Shown: piece after piece, positions 52,947-62,632 of the stretch | How positions within the stretch are numbered: position 1 is the stretch's first letter | Layout of the letters: every line of letters starts with the position of its first letter | Assembly (NCBI RefSeq): GCF_947241125.1 | Contig: NZ_OX365700.1 | Location: 2,574,001 to 2,638,000 of the forward strand | Direction of reading: 5' to 3' | Length of the DNA stretch: 64,000 nucleotides | From: Nitrospira tepida | Lineage (GTDB): Bacteria; Nitrospirota; Nitrospiria; Nitrospirales; Nitrospiraceae | Notes under the pieces: generated by a model | What the model saw: only the letters and a program-made list of their open reading frames with translations | Database searches by the model: none | Told to the model about the DNA's origin: nothing | Position numbers and translations under genes: made by a program

Positions 52947-53756
52947 CTAGTCGATCCGGGCCGGCAGCGGGATATCCTTAAACAACAGATCGGCCAGTTG
53001 CCGCCCAAGATTGAGCTTGCCCGCTACCGTCGGCTCCAGGTGAAACCGCTCGACAAGCCCGCCGATCGCGGGATCGCGGGAGGATAAAAAACGAATCACG
53101 TCGGCTGGCGCCGTCGGCCAAAATCCGCGCAAGCGGAAAAAGGCCTCCAGGTACCGGTCGACAAACAGGGCCAGCAGATACTGCGCGGTCGCCGGCTTGC
53201 GCTGCAAGTCCTCGGCTTTTCCCAGGAGATGCAGGCACTCGGTTTTCAAGCGGATCTGCTCGAACAGGGCCACGCGCTCCGGTCCTTGCCGAAACCGCTC
53301 GGCGGCGCGCTCGACCAGTTGGGCGCCGACCCCCTCGTGATCGAACAGGACGCGGGCCTTGCGCAGCAACGACGCTAGCCTTGGAGAATAGGCGAGTTCC
53401 TCCTCCATCAGGCGCTGGCCCCGATACCGGATATCGACGATGCGATCCGCAACCCGGATCAATTCGTCCCGATCCGCCTCTCCCTTGACGACGGCGATCA
53501 AATCCAGATCGCTGTGGGGTGTCAACATGCGGCGCGCCGCCGATCCGGTCAGCAGCACCGCCACCAGATCGCCGCCCCGCTTGCCCTTTACGTGCCTCAG
53601 GGCATGCGACAGGATCTCGTCGAATCCCGGCGGTTCGAGAGCCTCGGGCGGTTCGGGAAGGTCCGGCACCGCCAGCAACTCAGCATTCAATTCTTGACGG
53701 GTCGGCCCGTCGACCGTCTCGCCCTCGGACGCTGCCGGTTTCACATCTTCATGCAT
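52947..53756 (-). CDS. Nucleotidyltransferase-domain protein
   Basis: 269 aa. Acidic Pro-rich first 40 residues, then a pol-beta-type nucleotidyltransferase core: VAVLLTGSAARRMLTPHSDLDLIAVV (GSxxR...DxD) with a likely third Asp in VDIRYRGQ. The second half is helical (LFEQIRLKTECLHLLGKAEDLQRK, YLLALFVDRYLEAFFRLRGFWP), like HEPN-type or substrate-binding helices in MNT proteins. Target unknown. It would lie about 22 bp after the small gene at 54020-54247 if the inserted MITE were absent. Confidence 0.8.
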   Translation of the reverse strand: MHEDVKPAASEGETVDGPTRQELNAELLAVPDLPEPPEALEPPGFDEILSHALRHVKGKRGGDLVAVLLTGSAARRMLTPHSDLDLIAVVKGEADRDELIRVADRIVDIRYRGQRLMEEELAYSPRLASLLRKARVLFDHEGVGAQLVERAAERFRQGPERVALFEQIRLKTECLHLLGKAEDLQRKPATAQYLLALFVDRYLEAFFRLRGFWPTAPADVIRFLSSRDPAIGGLVERFHLEPTVAGKLNLGRQLADLLFKDIPLPARID

Positions 53757-53781
53757 GGTGCTTCGTGAGAACGCCGGTTAG

Positions 53782-54019
53782 CCCGCATTATTCACGAGAA
53801 TTCGTGACGAAACCGCGGAGATGCCATGCGTTGGACCCATTGCATGGAGAAGAGCAATGGGTGCCCCGTGCGGAGCCGCGAAAGCCCGAGGCATACTTGC
53901 GACAGTATGTCGAGGGAGCGAGCGGCGAGCCCGCCTGGCTGGCTGCCCTTCAGGCGCGGCCAGTCTTGTCGCAGCGGCATATCGGCGGTTGCAGTAGAAG
54001 TCATCGTGAATAATGCGGG
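53782..54019. mobile_element. MITE-like element with 16-bp terminal inverted repeats
   Basis: CCCGCATTATTCACGA (53782-53797) and its exact reverse complement (54004-54019) bound 238 bp with no coding capacity. TTAG stands directly outside both ends (53778-53781, 54020-54023), a 4-bp target duplication. The interior has a short inverted repeat of its own. This fits a non-autonomous transposon; the 4-bp duplication is similar to IS1380-type elements, but no transposase here proves the family. Confidence 0.8.
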
Positions 54020-54247
54020 TTAGCCTCCGGTCGCTCCTTGAATCTGGGACGGGAGATCCGCCAGCCATTGGTCGAACGGCCGGTCGGCATCCACGATGAT
54101 CTCCAATTTTCCCGACTTCAGTTTTCTCACCAGGCCGGGGCTCTCGGTGGAGAGGGGGATTTCGATCCACTCGCGGTCCAACCCCAGTTGATCCGTCAGT
54201 TCGAGAATCCGGCTGATCTGCTGAAACGACACGGTCTCGAGCGGCAT
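54020..54247 (-). CDS. Small conserved-looking hypothetical protein
   Basis: 75 aa from ATG 54247 with GGAGG five bases upstream. Amphipathic and acidic: VSFQQISRILELTDQLGLDREWIEIPL, RKLKSGKLEIIVDADRPFDQWLADLP. No motif recognised. Its stop codon TAA is formed by the TTAG target site of the MITE (CTAA on this strand) and would be the same without the insertion. Confidence 0.6.
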   Translation of the reverse strand: MPLETVSFQQISRILELTDQLGLDREWIEIPLSTESPGLVRKLKSGKLEIIVDADRPFDQWLADLPSQIQGATGG

Positions 54248-54330
54248 CCGGCCTCCGTAGTTCTCTGGCATTCTAAAGATGGGATCGAAAGTGTGTCAAC
54301 GAACCCACCGCGGCCAAGCGCCGTGGTGTT

Positions 54331-54440
54331 CGTCATGCGTCATTCGTCAACCGTCAAACGAGGAGCGAGAAGAACAATCGCGCGGAGTTTAGCCGTTTCT
54401 CCGCGATTGACGTTTGACGCTTAACGCTTGACGATGAACG
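54331..54440. repeat. Quasi-heptameric CGTCAAN array, head to head
   Basis: Left arm CGTCATGCGTCATTCGTCAA and following to 54360; right arm 54408-54440, reverse complement again CGTCAAG/CGTCAAA-type. Between them, CAATCGCGCGGAG and CTCCGCGATTG pair. A long imperfect hairpin in the gap between the 54247 gene and the threonine aldolase gene. Confidence 0.55.
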
Positions 54441-54451
54441 TCCGAGGTCTC

Positions 54452-55489
54452 TCACGTCGCCAGCACCGCCGAAAAGACCTCGGCTGCCCGGTCGATGTCG
54501 TCGGCGGACACATCGAGATGGGTCACGGCACGGTAGGTGGTCGGCCCGACGGCGTTGATCAGGACTCCCTTTTCTCGTAAGGCCCCCAGGATCTCGCTCG
54601 CCGGGCGGGACTGCTGCGGCACGTCGAACAGCACGATGTTGGTTTCGGTCCGTCCCAGATCCACCTTCACGGCCGGCAGCGACCGGAGCGCGCGGGCCAG
54701 CCGGATGGCATTGTCGTGATCTTCCTTCAGCCGGACGATATGGTGGTCGAGCGCATACAAGCCGGCGGCCGCAAGGATACCGGCCTGCCGCATGGCCCCG
54801 CCATACATGCGCCGGTATCGCCTCAGCCGCAGAGACAGCTCTTCATGGTTGGTGACGATCAGCGATCCGGCCGGGGCCCCCAGACCTTTCGAGAGACAGA
54901 ACGACACGGTGTCGAAGTACTGGGCATAGGCGGCGGCGGAAATTCCAGTCGCCACCACCGCGTTGAAGAGCCGCGCCCCATCGAGATGCATCGGAATGCC
55001 CTGCGAGCGGGCCAACGTGTGTATCCGCTCGATGGCCGTGAGGGAATAGATCGAACCGCCGCCCGCGTTATGCGTGTTCTCCAGGCAGATCAACCCGGTC
55101 GGCAAGGTATGGGGGTCTTTCGGACGGATGGCGGCCTGCACCTGCTCGGGCGCCAGCAAGCCGCGCTCGGTCGGAATCGTGAACAACTGCACGCCGGAGA
55201 GGGCCGCAGCGGCCCCTTGTTCGTATCGGACGATGTGGGATCTGCTGTCCAGGATGACTTCGTCGCCCGGCTTGGTCAGGACGCGAACGCTCAGTTGGTT
55301 CGCCATCGTCCCTGAAGGGACGAAGAGCGCAAAGGACTTGCCCAGCAGCGCCGCGGCCTTTTCTTGAAGCGCGTTGACGGTGGGATCTTCCCCATACACG
55401 TCGTCGCCCACCGGGGCCTGCGCCATCGCCTCCCGCATGGCGGGCGTCGGTTTCGTCACCGTATCGCTGCGGAGGTCGATAGGAGTCAC
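54452..55489 (-). CDS. ltaE: Low-specificity L-threonine aldolase
   Basis: 345 aa from GTG 55489, overlapping the upstream gene's stop (GTGA). Starts [52 protein letters not shown], and the PLP lysine in [16 protein letters not shown]. Splits L-threonine or allo-threonine into glycine and acetaldehyde. Confidence 0.95.
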   Translation of the reverse strand: MTPIDLRSDTVTKPTPAMREAMAQAPVGDDVYGEDPTVNALQEKAAALLGKSFALFVPSGTMANQLSVRVLTKPGDEVILDSRSHIVRYEQGAAAALSGVQLFTIPTERGLLAPEQVQAAIRPKDPHTLPTGLICLENTHNAGGGSIYSLTAIERIHTLARSQGIPMHLDGARLFNAVVATGISAAAYAQYFDTVSFCLSKGLGAPAGSLIVTNHEELSLRLRRYRRMYGGAMRQAGILAAAGLYALDHHIVRLKEDHDNAIRLARALRSLPAVKVDLGRTETNIVLFDVPQQSRPASEILGALREKGVLINAVGPTTYRAVTHLDVSADDIDRAAEVFSAVLAT

Positions 55490-56727
55490 GAGGGTCTGTC
55501 CTGGCCAAGCTGCGACCGGTCCTGAAACCGGTAGGCCTGGCGATTCAGCACGGGAAAGATGGTGAAGATCGGCGTGTTGTAGGGAATCACGGCGGATTCC
55601 ATGCCGGGCAGGAGCCCCAGATGGAGGTTCACGAAGTTGTAGCTCAACCCCTCCTGCCATGGCTCCCGAAACGACTGGGCGTAGGATTCCACCTTGTCCG
55701 AGGCGTAGGTGCGCGTCATGAGCCCGGCGGCGCCCTGGACACCATATTCGGTCAAATCCGGCGCCCCTTGAATCAACAAGGACACCACCGAGGCGTCGAA
55801 CCAGACCTTGAACTTGCAGCTTACTTGAATGAACGGTCCCAGCGAGCCGACATGGTCGAGTACGCTGATGGGGTAGGCGAGATCGGCCGGCACATCGGGA
55901 GGCTGGTTGTCCGGCACAAAGCGGAACTCCGGTTCCTTGATGGCCGAGACGGAGACGAACCTGAGGTTCGGGTCGTCCAAGGCGACGTCCAACATTTGCC
56001 CGTCGTGATAGCTACAGAGCTTCCCCATTTCGTAGCGGAGCGGATAGGAATAGCCCAGCTTGGCGTAAAAAATCCGCACGCCGCCTTCCAGCGGATCGTC
56101 CGGCGTCCGGCTGATCTTCAGATCGAACGGCAGCAGCAGGTGAAAGGCGTTGGTGCGCGCGCTCATGAAGGGGGCGCAGGCGCCGGGAAATTCCTTCTGG
56201 ATGGCCGGATTGTCCGGATCGAACTTCTTCGGGGCGCCGCCGAAGTGCTGCGCGGTCTTGGCCTCAGGCGGCAGCCGGTACTTGGCCTGATAGTAGGCGG
56301 CGGCGCGCTTCTGGGCCAGGTCGAGGTAATACTGCGGCGCGTCGGTCTCGACGATGAACAACTGCTGTTTCAGGTCATGCGCGCGGGGCACACGCATCGC
56401 CTGGGTATAGATGTCGATTTCGGCGGCCGTCCGCTGGATGTCCTGCGTCAACTGCCGGGCTAATCCCGGCTCCCAGAACCGTGTCTTGGGGAGCAGGTCG
56501 CTGGCCTTTTGCAGACATTCGAGCTTATGCGCATACCGCTTCGGCTCCGCCGCAAAGGCATCGGCTGTCGCCATATAGAGGTTGAACTGCTCCTCCGGCA
56601 AGAGGCCCAACCGGCCGAGGTCCTGCTCCCGCAGGAAGGCCAGTGCCAGCGGGCCAAACGCCTCCTCCCGCCTGATACAGAGGGTCATCAGATAGTTGTA
56701 ATGGGCGCGCGCATCGTCCGGCGTCAT
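55486..56727 (-). CDS. Conserved-looking hypothetical protein
   Basis: 413 aa, no signal peptide. Helical N-terminal third ([47 protein letters not shown]), then a beta-rich C-terminal two-thirds: [86 protein letters not shown]. No family recognised. It is coupled to ltaE by a 4-bp overlap, though no functional link is obvious. Confidence 0.75.
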   Translation of the reverse strand: MTPDDARAHYNYLMTLCIRREEAFGPLALAFLREQDLGRLGLLPEEQFNLYMATADAFAAEPKRYAHKLECLQKASDLLPKTRFWEPGLARQLTQDIQRTAAEIDIYTQAMRVPRAHDLKQQLFIVETDAPQYYLDLAQKRAAAYYQAKYRLPPEAKTAQHFGGAPKKFDPDNPAIQKEFPGACAPFMSARTNAFHLLLPFDLKISRTPDDPLEGGVRIFYAKLGYSYPLRYEMGKLCSYHDGQMLDVALDDPNLRFVSVSAIKEPEFRFVPDNQPPDVPADLAYPISVLDHVGSLGPFIQVSCKFKVWFDASVVSLLIQGAPDLTEYGVQGAAGLMTRTYASDKVESYAQSFREPWQEGLSYNFVNLHLGLLPGMESAVIPYNTPIFTIFPVLNRQAYRFQDRSQLGQDRPS

Positions 56728-56898
56728 GCAGTCTCTCCTGGTGACGGCATTCTAAGAGAACCCGGCGGATGCGGACAAGTCCTTCCATGCGCGAAACGTG
56801 AAAAGTGAAACGGAAGGCGGGACAACGGGAGACGTCAGACGGTCAGACGAGAGGACGCAAGACGAAAGATGTAGACGTGAAACGCAAGGCGGAAGGGG

Positions 56899-57702
56899 TT
56901 AGGACAGGGCCGGCGCTTCGGACAACAGCCGGACCTCCCGTTGCGGGAACGGGATGTCGATCTCGGCGGCGCGGAACCGTTCGATGATCGCCCGGTTGAG
57001 TTCCGCTTGCGCGGCGGCGAACTGCGGGACCGGCACCCAGGGCTTGATCGCGATCGTGACGGAAGAGTCGCCGAACCCGGCAATCCCGACAATCGGCGCC
57101 GGGTCCTTCAACACGTGCGGGTGCCGGGCCAACAGTTCCCGGACGACCTCGAGCGCCTTGGCCATGTCCGTCTTGTAGGAGACGCCGACCGAGAGGTCCA
57201 GTTGACGGATCGTCCCGAAGTTATGGAGGATCTCCCCCACGATCTTGCGGTTGGGGATGACCACGCGGGAGCGGTCGGGATGGACCAGGATCGTTGAGAA
57301 GATGCTGATCGTCACGACATCCCCATGGACCCCGAGCAGCGAGATATGTTCGCCGACTCGATAGGGTTTGGTGAAGATGATCGAAAGGCCGGCGATGACG
57401 TTGCTGAGCACGCCCTGGAGCGCAATGCCGATCCCCAAGCCGGCCACGCCCAAGCCGGCGAGCAGCGGCGCGATCTGGACGCCGATCTGGTCCAGGACGG
57501 CCAGAATGGCCAGCATGAACACCAGCCCCTGCACGACTTGGGAGAGCAGCCGGCGGACGGGCGGTTCCATCTCCTGCCGCTCGAGAGCCTTGAGCGTGAA
57601 GTTGCCGACCCGCTTCGCCACCATGGCCCCGACGACGAGGATCGCCAACGCGCCCAGGAGACGGAAGCCGTAGCGCACCAGGTAATCTTGGATCAGTTCC
57701 AT
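56899..57702 (-). CDS. MscS-family mechanosensitive channel
   Basis: 267 aa from ATG 57702. Helices at about 12-32 and 58-78, then the pore helix APLLAGLGVAGLGIGIALQGVLSNVIAGLSIIF (TM3), then the vestibule: VGEHISLLGVHGDVVTISIFSTILVHPDRSRVVIPNRKIVGEIL (GDVxxI...PN motif). Matches the short MscS of about 270-290 aa. Opens on membrane tension to release solutes. AsmA-family gene lies 22 bp upstream. Confidence 0.94.
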   Translation of the reverse strand: MELIQDYLVRYGFRLLGALAILVVGAMVAKRVGNFTLKALERQEMEPPVRRLLSQVVQGLVFMLAILAVLDQIGVQIAPLLAGLGVAGLGIGIALQGVLSNVIAGLSIIFTKPYRVGEHISLLGVHGDVVTISIFSTILVHPDRSRVVIPNRKIVGEILHNFGTIRQLDLSVGVSYKTDMAKALEVVRELLARHPHVLKDPAPIVGIAGFGDSSVTIAIKPWVPVPQFAAAQAELNRAIIERFRAAEIDIPFPQREVRLLSEAPALS

Positions 57703-57723
57703 CGTGTGCATGCGGCCTCCTCC

Positions 57724-59622
57724 TCAGCGCCCAAACAGATCCTTGAGCAATTCCTTCCCCTGTTTCTTCAGATCCTCCGGCTTGGTGGTGCCCTGCATCA
57801 GCCCTTCGACCGCCTCTTCCACCTTCTTCTCGACCTTCTCCTTCACCTGTTCCTGCACTCTGCCGCCCAGCGCCTTCATATCCACCTGGTAGCTCGGGGC
57901 CTGGACCGTCCCGGTGATCTTCAACGGCAACGCGAGGCGTCCGTCCTTGAGGGCGAGCTTGACGACCGGGGTGGAGCGGGCAATCTTCTGGCTGATCGCC
58001 TCCGATAGATTCAGGTTGAGGGCGAGGTTGAGCGCCTGGTCGAACCCGACCGTGCCGTTGCCGGTCGCCCGAAAATCATGGCTGTCCATGAGGAGCCGCT
58101 GGACGGCCACCATACCGCCCTTGACCGCCAAGTCCGTCTCGATGGTCGAGAACAGGGTCGCATTCACCCGTTCCGAAGACACCCCGGCCACCTTGAGCAC
58201 CGTCCCGATCTCTTGCATGAGATTGATGCCCTCGATCTTCCCGTCCCGCACGGCCAAGCGAGCCGTCCCGGCCAACGTTTTGGTCAGGTCCGGCATCGAA
58301 AACCCCTGGCCCCCCACATTAAGCTGGGCGGTAGCCGTCCCGCTCATGGACACCTTATCCGTCCCCAGGGCCTGGAGCGCGGGACCAAGCTGCAATCCTT
58401 GGATCGTCGCCTTGCCGTTGAACGGCGGCGGGGCCGATGATCCGAGCGTCATACCGGCCTCGGCCTTGGCTTGACCGTTGAACAGGTGAAACGAGAGGTT
58501 GGACAGGCGCGCGTCTTCTCCTTTCAGGCCGGCCTCCAACAGCAGATCCTGGATCTCAAGCGGTTTCTTGAGCGGCAGGGCCACCGGCACATCGGCCGTG
58601 CTGATTCGTGGTGAAGAGGCGGTCATAGTCGCGCGGCCTCCCAGGACCGAGCCTTTCACATCGACCACCGAGTCACCCATCACGACAGCCAGACTGAGGT
58701 TCGGGACTTCGGCCAGCTCGAGGGGAGGCAGGCCTTCCTTGGGCGGATACGTCGCCTTCACCGTTGCCCGAAGATCCTTCACCTGCACCGGTTTGGTCAA
58801 GGGCAGAGCCATCGGCAGGTCCGCGGACGAAATGAAGGGAGAGGCCAGCCTGGCATCGAGCAGCCCGCCGACGGCCCGGCCAGCAAGGTTCAGCATGATC
58901 TTTCCGATTCCCAGGTCGAAGCGGAACTGCTGCAAGTCCATCGTCTCCACGAGGGGACCGAACGATCCGTCCAGCGTCACCGGCAGCTTGAAGGGTTGCA
59001 GGGTGGCGGCAAGGTGGAGGGTGGGGGACTCGCCCAGATGGACCGATTGCAGCAGAAATTCCAAATGGTCGATCACATAGTCCGTCGGTTTGGACGTGGA
59101 CTGGTCTTGATAGGTCAGCTTCCCGCCGACAATCGCCACGCGGTCCACGGCCAGCAAGGCCAGCGCTTGCAGCGGTCCGCCGGCCGGCGCGGCAGGAACT
59201 TCCGGTTTCGGCGCTTCCGGCTTGGCCGGCCCCTTCGGTCCGATGGTCGAGACGTTCAGCAATCCCTGCTTGTTCTTCAGCACCGTGATGACCGGGTCAC
59301 GGAGCGTGATCTCCTCCACCACGACTTTGCCGGAGAGCAGGGGCATCAGCTTGATCCCGACTTCCAACGCGGCAAGCGACGCGAAGGGATCGGAGGAGAA
59401 GGCGGGATCGTCCATCACCATGAAGCCGGCCACGCGGGCCCCCAGGCGAGGCCAGATGGTCAACCGGATATCCTTGAGCGCGATTTTGCGGTTGAGCGCC
59501 TCTTCAATCAGCGGCCGATAGTGATCCTGATACTTGTTGAGATCGATGAGAAACGGAAGGGCCAGCACCAGCACGACCAACAGGACCAACACCAGCACGA
59601 CGCCCAACAGGATTTTCATCAT
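57724..59622 (-). CDS. AsmA-family protein
   Basis: 632 aa from ATG 59622 with GAGG upstream. One N-terminal membrane helix (MKILLGVVLVLVLLVVLVLALPFLIDLNKYQ), then the AsmA repeat pattern: IALKDIRLTIWPRLGARVAGFMVMDDPAF, LMPLLSGKVVVEEITLRDPVI, a later FNGKATIQGLQLGPAL, RDGKIEGINLMQEIG and PLKITGTVQAPSYQVDM. The C-terminus is a charged helix rich in Lys/Glu. Family members bridge the periplasm and move or help insert lipids at the outer membrane. Confidence 0.9.
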   Translation of the reverse strand: MMKILLGVVLVLVLLVVLVLALPFLIDLNKYQDHYRPLIEEALNRKIALKDIRLTIWPRLGARVAGFMVMDDPAFSSDPFASLAALEVGIKLMPLLSGKVVVEEITLRDPVITVLKNKQGLLNVSTIGPKGPAKPEAPKPEVPAAPAGGPLQALALLAVDRVAIVGGKLTYQDQSTSKPTDYVIDHLEFLLQSVHLGESPTLHLAATLQPFKLPVTLDGSFGPLVETMDLQQFRFDLGIGKIMLNLAGRAVGGLLDARLASPFISSADLPMALPLTKPVQVKDLRATVKATYPPKEGLPPLELAEVPNLSLAVVMGDSVVDVKGSVLGGRATMTASSPRISTADVPVALPLKKPLEIQDLLLEAGLKGEDARLSNLSFHLFNGQAKAEAGMTLGSSAPPPFNGKATIQGLQLGPALQALGTDKVSMSGTATAQLNVGGQGFSMPDLTKTLAGTARLAVRDGKIEGINLMQEIGTVLKVAGVSSERVNATLFSTIETDLAVKGGMVAVQRLLMDSHDFRATGNGTVGFDQALNLALNLNLSEAISQKIARSTPVVKLALKDGRLALPLKITGTVQAPSYQVDMKALGGRVQEQVKEKVEKKVEEAVEGLMQGTTKPEDLKKQGKELLKDLFGR

Positions 59623-59777
59623 CGCCACCTCGTGTCCGGGGGAGAGTATAGAAATGGAAGGGATGGGTCAATGTGGAGGGTTCCGCCGCCCTCCGCCGCT
59701 GGCCTTCCCCCTGAAAAACGTGTATCGTTCGGCGCCGTGAGACAACCGGCCGGGTGAACCTTGGCAGGACGCTTCCC

Positions 59778-60209
59778 GTGACAGACCCGGAATCCATGAA
59801 GGTGTTCGACTCGCAGGGCGAGGACTACAAGCGCGCCTTCCAGATCTTTCTCGACCACACGGACCAGAAGCGAAACGCCAAGCGGTTCCTGCAGACGCTG
59901 GTCAACGGCTTGCCCGAGCGCAGGGTGTTCATCGACGCCGGCGCCCTCGATGGCCTCGTCACGGCCTTTCGCGCCAAACAAGACGGCCGCTACCAGATCG
60001 TCACCACCATGGATCCCGCCCATGTGGAGACCCAGGACCCCGCCGTCGCCTACGCCGTCGCCGAATTCATGCTGAATCTTTTGCCGATCAGCCGGCCGCC
60101 CACCAGGCGCGACGTGGAAGACTATCTGACAAAGCATTGTGCTGCAGGCGACGGAGCCTATCGCCTCTCTGTCCACCAGGACTTTCTCCAGATCCGCCCT
60201 CGGCGCTGA
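59778..60209 (+). CDS. Methyltransferase-like protein, apparently with an internal deletion
   Basis: 143 aa from GTG 59778 (AGGA 9-10 nt upstream; an in-frame GTG at 59754 also exists). The start VFDSQGEDYKRAFQIFLDHTDQKRNAKRFLQTLV leads to FIDAGALDGLVTAF, like SAM-binding motif I (DAGAGxGxVT). It then goes directly to DGRYQIVTTMDPAHVETQDPAVAYAVAEFMLNLLP and YRLSVHQDFLQIR, which looks like the end of a class I methyltransferase of about 270 aa. The core SAM fold would be missing. The frame is intact, so the protein may be made but probably not active. Inference from pattern memory. Confidence 0.55.
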   Translation: MTDPESMKVFDSQGEDYKRAFQIFLDHTDQKRNAKRFLQTLVNGLPERRVFIDAGALDGLVTAFRAKQDGRYQIVTTMDPAHVETQDPAVAYAVAEFMLNLLPISRPPTRRDVEDYLTKHCAAGDGAYRLSVHQDFLQIRPRR

Positions 60210-60436
60210 GCCTCATACATCGGTCTCGCTTATCCCGCTTCTGTTACCCGTCATCCGCCCGTGCTATGATTCTCCTCGCCGATCACGCCCACGGAGGAGG
60301 CCCGCATGGGAGCCGAGATGGGAACGATCCTGTCGTTGTGGCGCGATCCGGTCCACATCGCCCCGCCTGATGATTCGCCTTCCTCCGGCGCCATCCGTAA
60401 CCACCATCGGAGTCGTTCTTGAACCAGGGGCGTGTG

Positions 60437-62551
60437 ATGATGAAAACCCGACAGTCGGCGCCGATGCTCGTCCTGGTCGCGATGGCAGCGGCAGCGCTCC
60501 TCTCCGGCCTGATCGTCCGATCCCTGTGGCCACATCGAATCTGGGTGAACCTGCCGCTTCATTCCACGGCGGAAGCGTTGGGCGGCCTCGCGGCCGTGCT
60601 GATGGCCCTGCTGCTATTTTCACGGAGAGCCGAATGGGACGGCGGGAAGCTACAAGGCATCGCGGCGGGGTTTCTCGGCATGGGCCTGCTCGAAATCTTC
60701 CATGCCCTCTCGCCTCCCGGCGACGGGTTTGTCCTCTTGCGCAGTGCGGCGAGCCTGTGCGGTGGATTCGGGTACGCGCTCGTCTGGCTTCCTCCGAAGA
60801 ATTCCGACAGGCGTTGGTCCAGGCTGATCCCCAACAGCGCAGCGGCGGGTGGGATCGTCCTCGGCCTCTGGACACTTTCGTTCCCCGAACTGATCCCCGC
60901 GATGACCCATCAGGACCAATTCACCTTGAGCGCCATCGCGATGAACAGCCTGGCCGTCCTGCTGTTCTTCGCCGGCTCAGCCGGATGTTGGGTGGAGTTC
61001 CGACAGTCGGGGAGGCCGGAGACCTCTCTACTGGCCAGCCTGGCTTTCCTGTTCGGACTGGCCGAGATCATGTTCCTCTTCTCTTCCCCGTGGGACAGTG
61101 GATGGTGGCTCTGGCATCTGCTGCGGTTGGCCGCCTATGCGTGGGTCCTGGCCTATGCGGGCCGTGGATACGAACTCATGGTCGCCGACCTCAGGGAAGC
61201 CCTGTCTCGAACGAGACGCTCGGAACGGCGTCTGGCCGCAGAATATGCCGTGACCAGGGTCCTGGCCGACGCCGCAACGCTGAAGGACGCGGGGCAGGCC
61301 GTGCTTCAAGCCATCGGCGAGAGCCTGGATTGGGAATTGGGGATGTTCTGGAGTCTGGATGAAGAGAGGCAAGTTCTCTGTTTCGTCGACCTCTGGCATG
61401 CGCCGCAGGTCGAGGCCACCGAGTTCGTCCGGGACAGCAGGGAAGGGACGTTTCAACGCGGGGAGGGATTGATCGGTCGTGCCTGGGCCACCGGAAAGCC
61501 GATCTGGATTCCGGACGTGGTCGCGGACCCCACGTTTCGCCGCGCGCCGATGGCGGCGAGGGTCGGCCTGCACGGAGGCTTTGCCTTTCCCGTGCGCAAG
61601 GGCGAGGAACTGTACGGCGTCATCGAATTTTTCTCCCGGGACAGTCGTCAACCGGACCAGGATATCCTCGACATGGTGGCGGATATCGGGATCAAGATCG
61701 GACTGTTTGTCGATCGCAAGAGGAAAGAAGAGGCCTTCCGCAGGACCGAAGCCCAACTGGTGGAAGAACACCGGCTCGCCGAAGTGGCGAGGGTGTTGGG
61801 AGACATCGGGCATGACCTCAAAAACATGCTGATGCCGATCGTGACCGGAGCGGGACTTCTGGAAGAGGAGCTCAGCGAATGCTTCTCGAAACTGCCGCAG
61901 CCCGCGGCGAGCGCCGCCAAACCCAGTCGGGATCTGACGCATGAACTCATTGAAATGATCCGACACGGATCCCGTCGCATCCACGACCGGGTCAAAGAGA
62001 TCGCCGATTCCGTCAAGGGCCTGACGCGCGCCCCCACGTTTGCACCCTGCCGCCTGGCCGATGTCGTCAGTAGCGTCTATGCAACGCTCCGCATCCTGGC
62101 CGACGAACGAGGGGTGACGCTTCGCACCGAGGCTCTCGAAGCCCTGCCGGTGATTCGGGCCGATGAGAGCCGGCTCTTCAACGCCATCTATAATCTGGTG
62201 AACAACGCGATCCCCGAAGTGCCCTCGGGTGGATCGGTCACCGTGCAGGGCCGCACCGATGAATCGGGAAAGCACATCCTGCTTTCGGTCATCGACACGG
62301 GGAAGGGGATGTCACCCGAAGTCCGGGACAGCCTCTTCACCTACCAGGCGATCAGCCGTAAGGTGGGAGGGACGGGACTCGGAACGAAGATCGTGAAGGA
62401 CGTGGTGGATGCCCATGGCGGCGCCATTACGGTTGAAAGCCAGGAAGGAGTGGGGACGACATTCCACATCACGCTGCCGATCGAGGGTCCGTCCTCTCCA
62501 CCTCCGAATAGGGCTCCGGCTCAGCCTGACGCAGGCCGCAAAACATCTTGA
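60437..62551 (+). CDS. Membrane sensor histidine kinase with GAF domain
   Basis: 704 aa from ATG 60437 (ATG 60440 and an upstream TTG 60419 are possible). Residues about 5-235 have around seven membrane helices (MLVLVAMAAAALLSGLI, LGGLAAVLMALLLF, GGIVLGLWTLSF, LLASLAFLFGLAEIMFLF), a MASE-type sensor. A GAF domain follows (about 275-415: LDWELGMFWSLDEERQVLCFVD, GEGLIGRAWATGKPIWIPDV). Then an H-box LGDIGHDLKNMLMPIVTG, N-box YNLVNNAIPE, and DTGKGMSPE, GGTGLGTKIVKDVV. The partner regulator is not adjacent. Confidence 0.9.
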   Translation: MMKTRQSAPMLVLVAMAAAALLSGLIVRSLWPHRIWVNLPLHSTAEALGGLAAVLMALLLFSRRAEWDGGKLQGIAAGFLGMGLLEIFHALSPPGDGFVLLRSAASLCGGFGYALVWLPPKNSDRRWSRLIPNSAAAGGIVLGLWTLSFPELIPAMTHQDQFTLSAIAMNSLAVLLFFAGSAGCWVEFRQSGRPETSLLASLAFLFGLAEIMFLFSSPWDSGWWLWHLLRLAAYAWVLAYAGRGYELMVADLREALSRTRRSERRLAAEYAVTRVLADAATLKDAGQAVLQAIGESLDWELGMFWSLDEERQVLCFVDLWHAPQVEATEFVRDSREGTFQRGEGLIGRAWATGKPIWIPDVVADPTFRRAPMAARVGLHGGFAFPVRKGEELYGVIEFFSRDSRQPDQDILDMVADIGIKIGLFVDRKRKEEAFRRTEAQLVEEHRLAEVARVLGDIGHDLKNMLMPIVTGAGLLEEELSECFSKLPQPAASAAKPSRDLTHELIEMIRHGSRRIHDRVKEIADSVKGLTRAPTFAPCRLADVVSSVYATLRILADERGVTLRTEALEALPVIRADESRLFNAIYNLVNNAIPEVPSGGSVTVQGRTDESGKHILLSVIDTGKGMSPEVRDSLFTYQAISRKVGGTGLGTKIVKDVVDAHGGAITVESQEGVGTTFHITLPIEGPSSPPPNRAPAQPDAGRKTS

Positions 62552-62565
62552 GCGTCATCTGCCCC

Positions 62566-62632
62566 CCATTTCCTCATCATTCCTCGCCATTCCTCATTCA
62601 TCATTTCTCATTTCACATTTCGCATTCTCTAC
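62566..62632. repeat. Low-complexity 7-bp-periodic sequence
   Basis: Between the convergent kinase and beta-propeller genes: CATTCCT, CATTTCT, CATTTCA, CATTTCG in near-tandem. The motif differs from the CGTCAAN arrays but has the same period. Confidence 0.4.
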
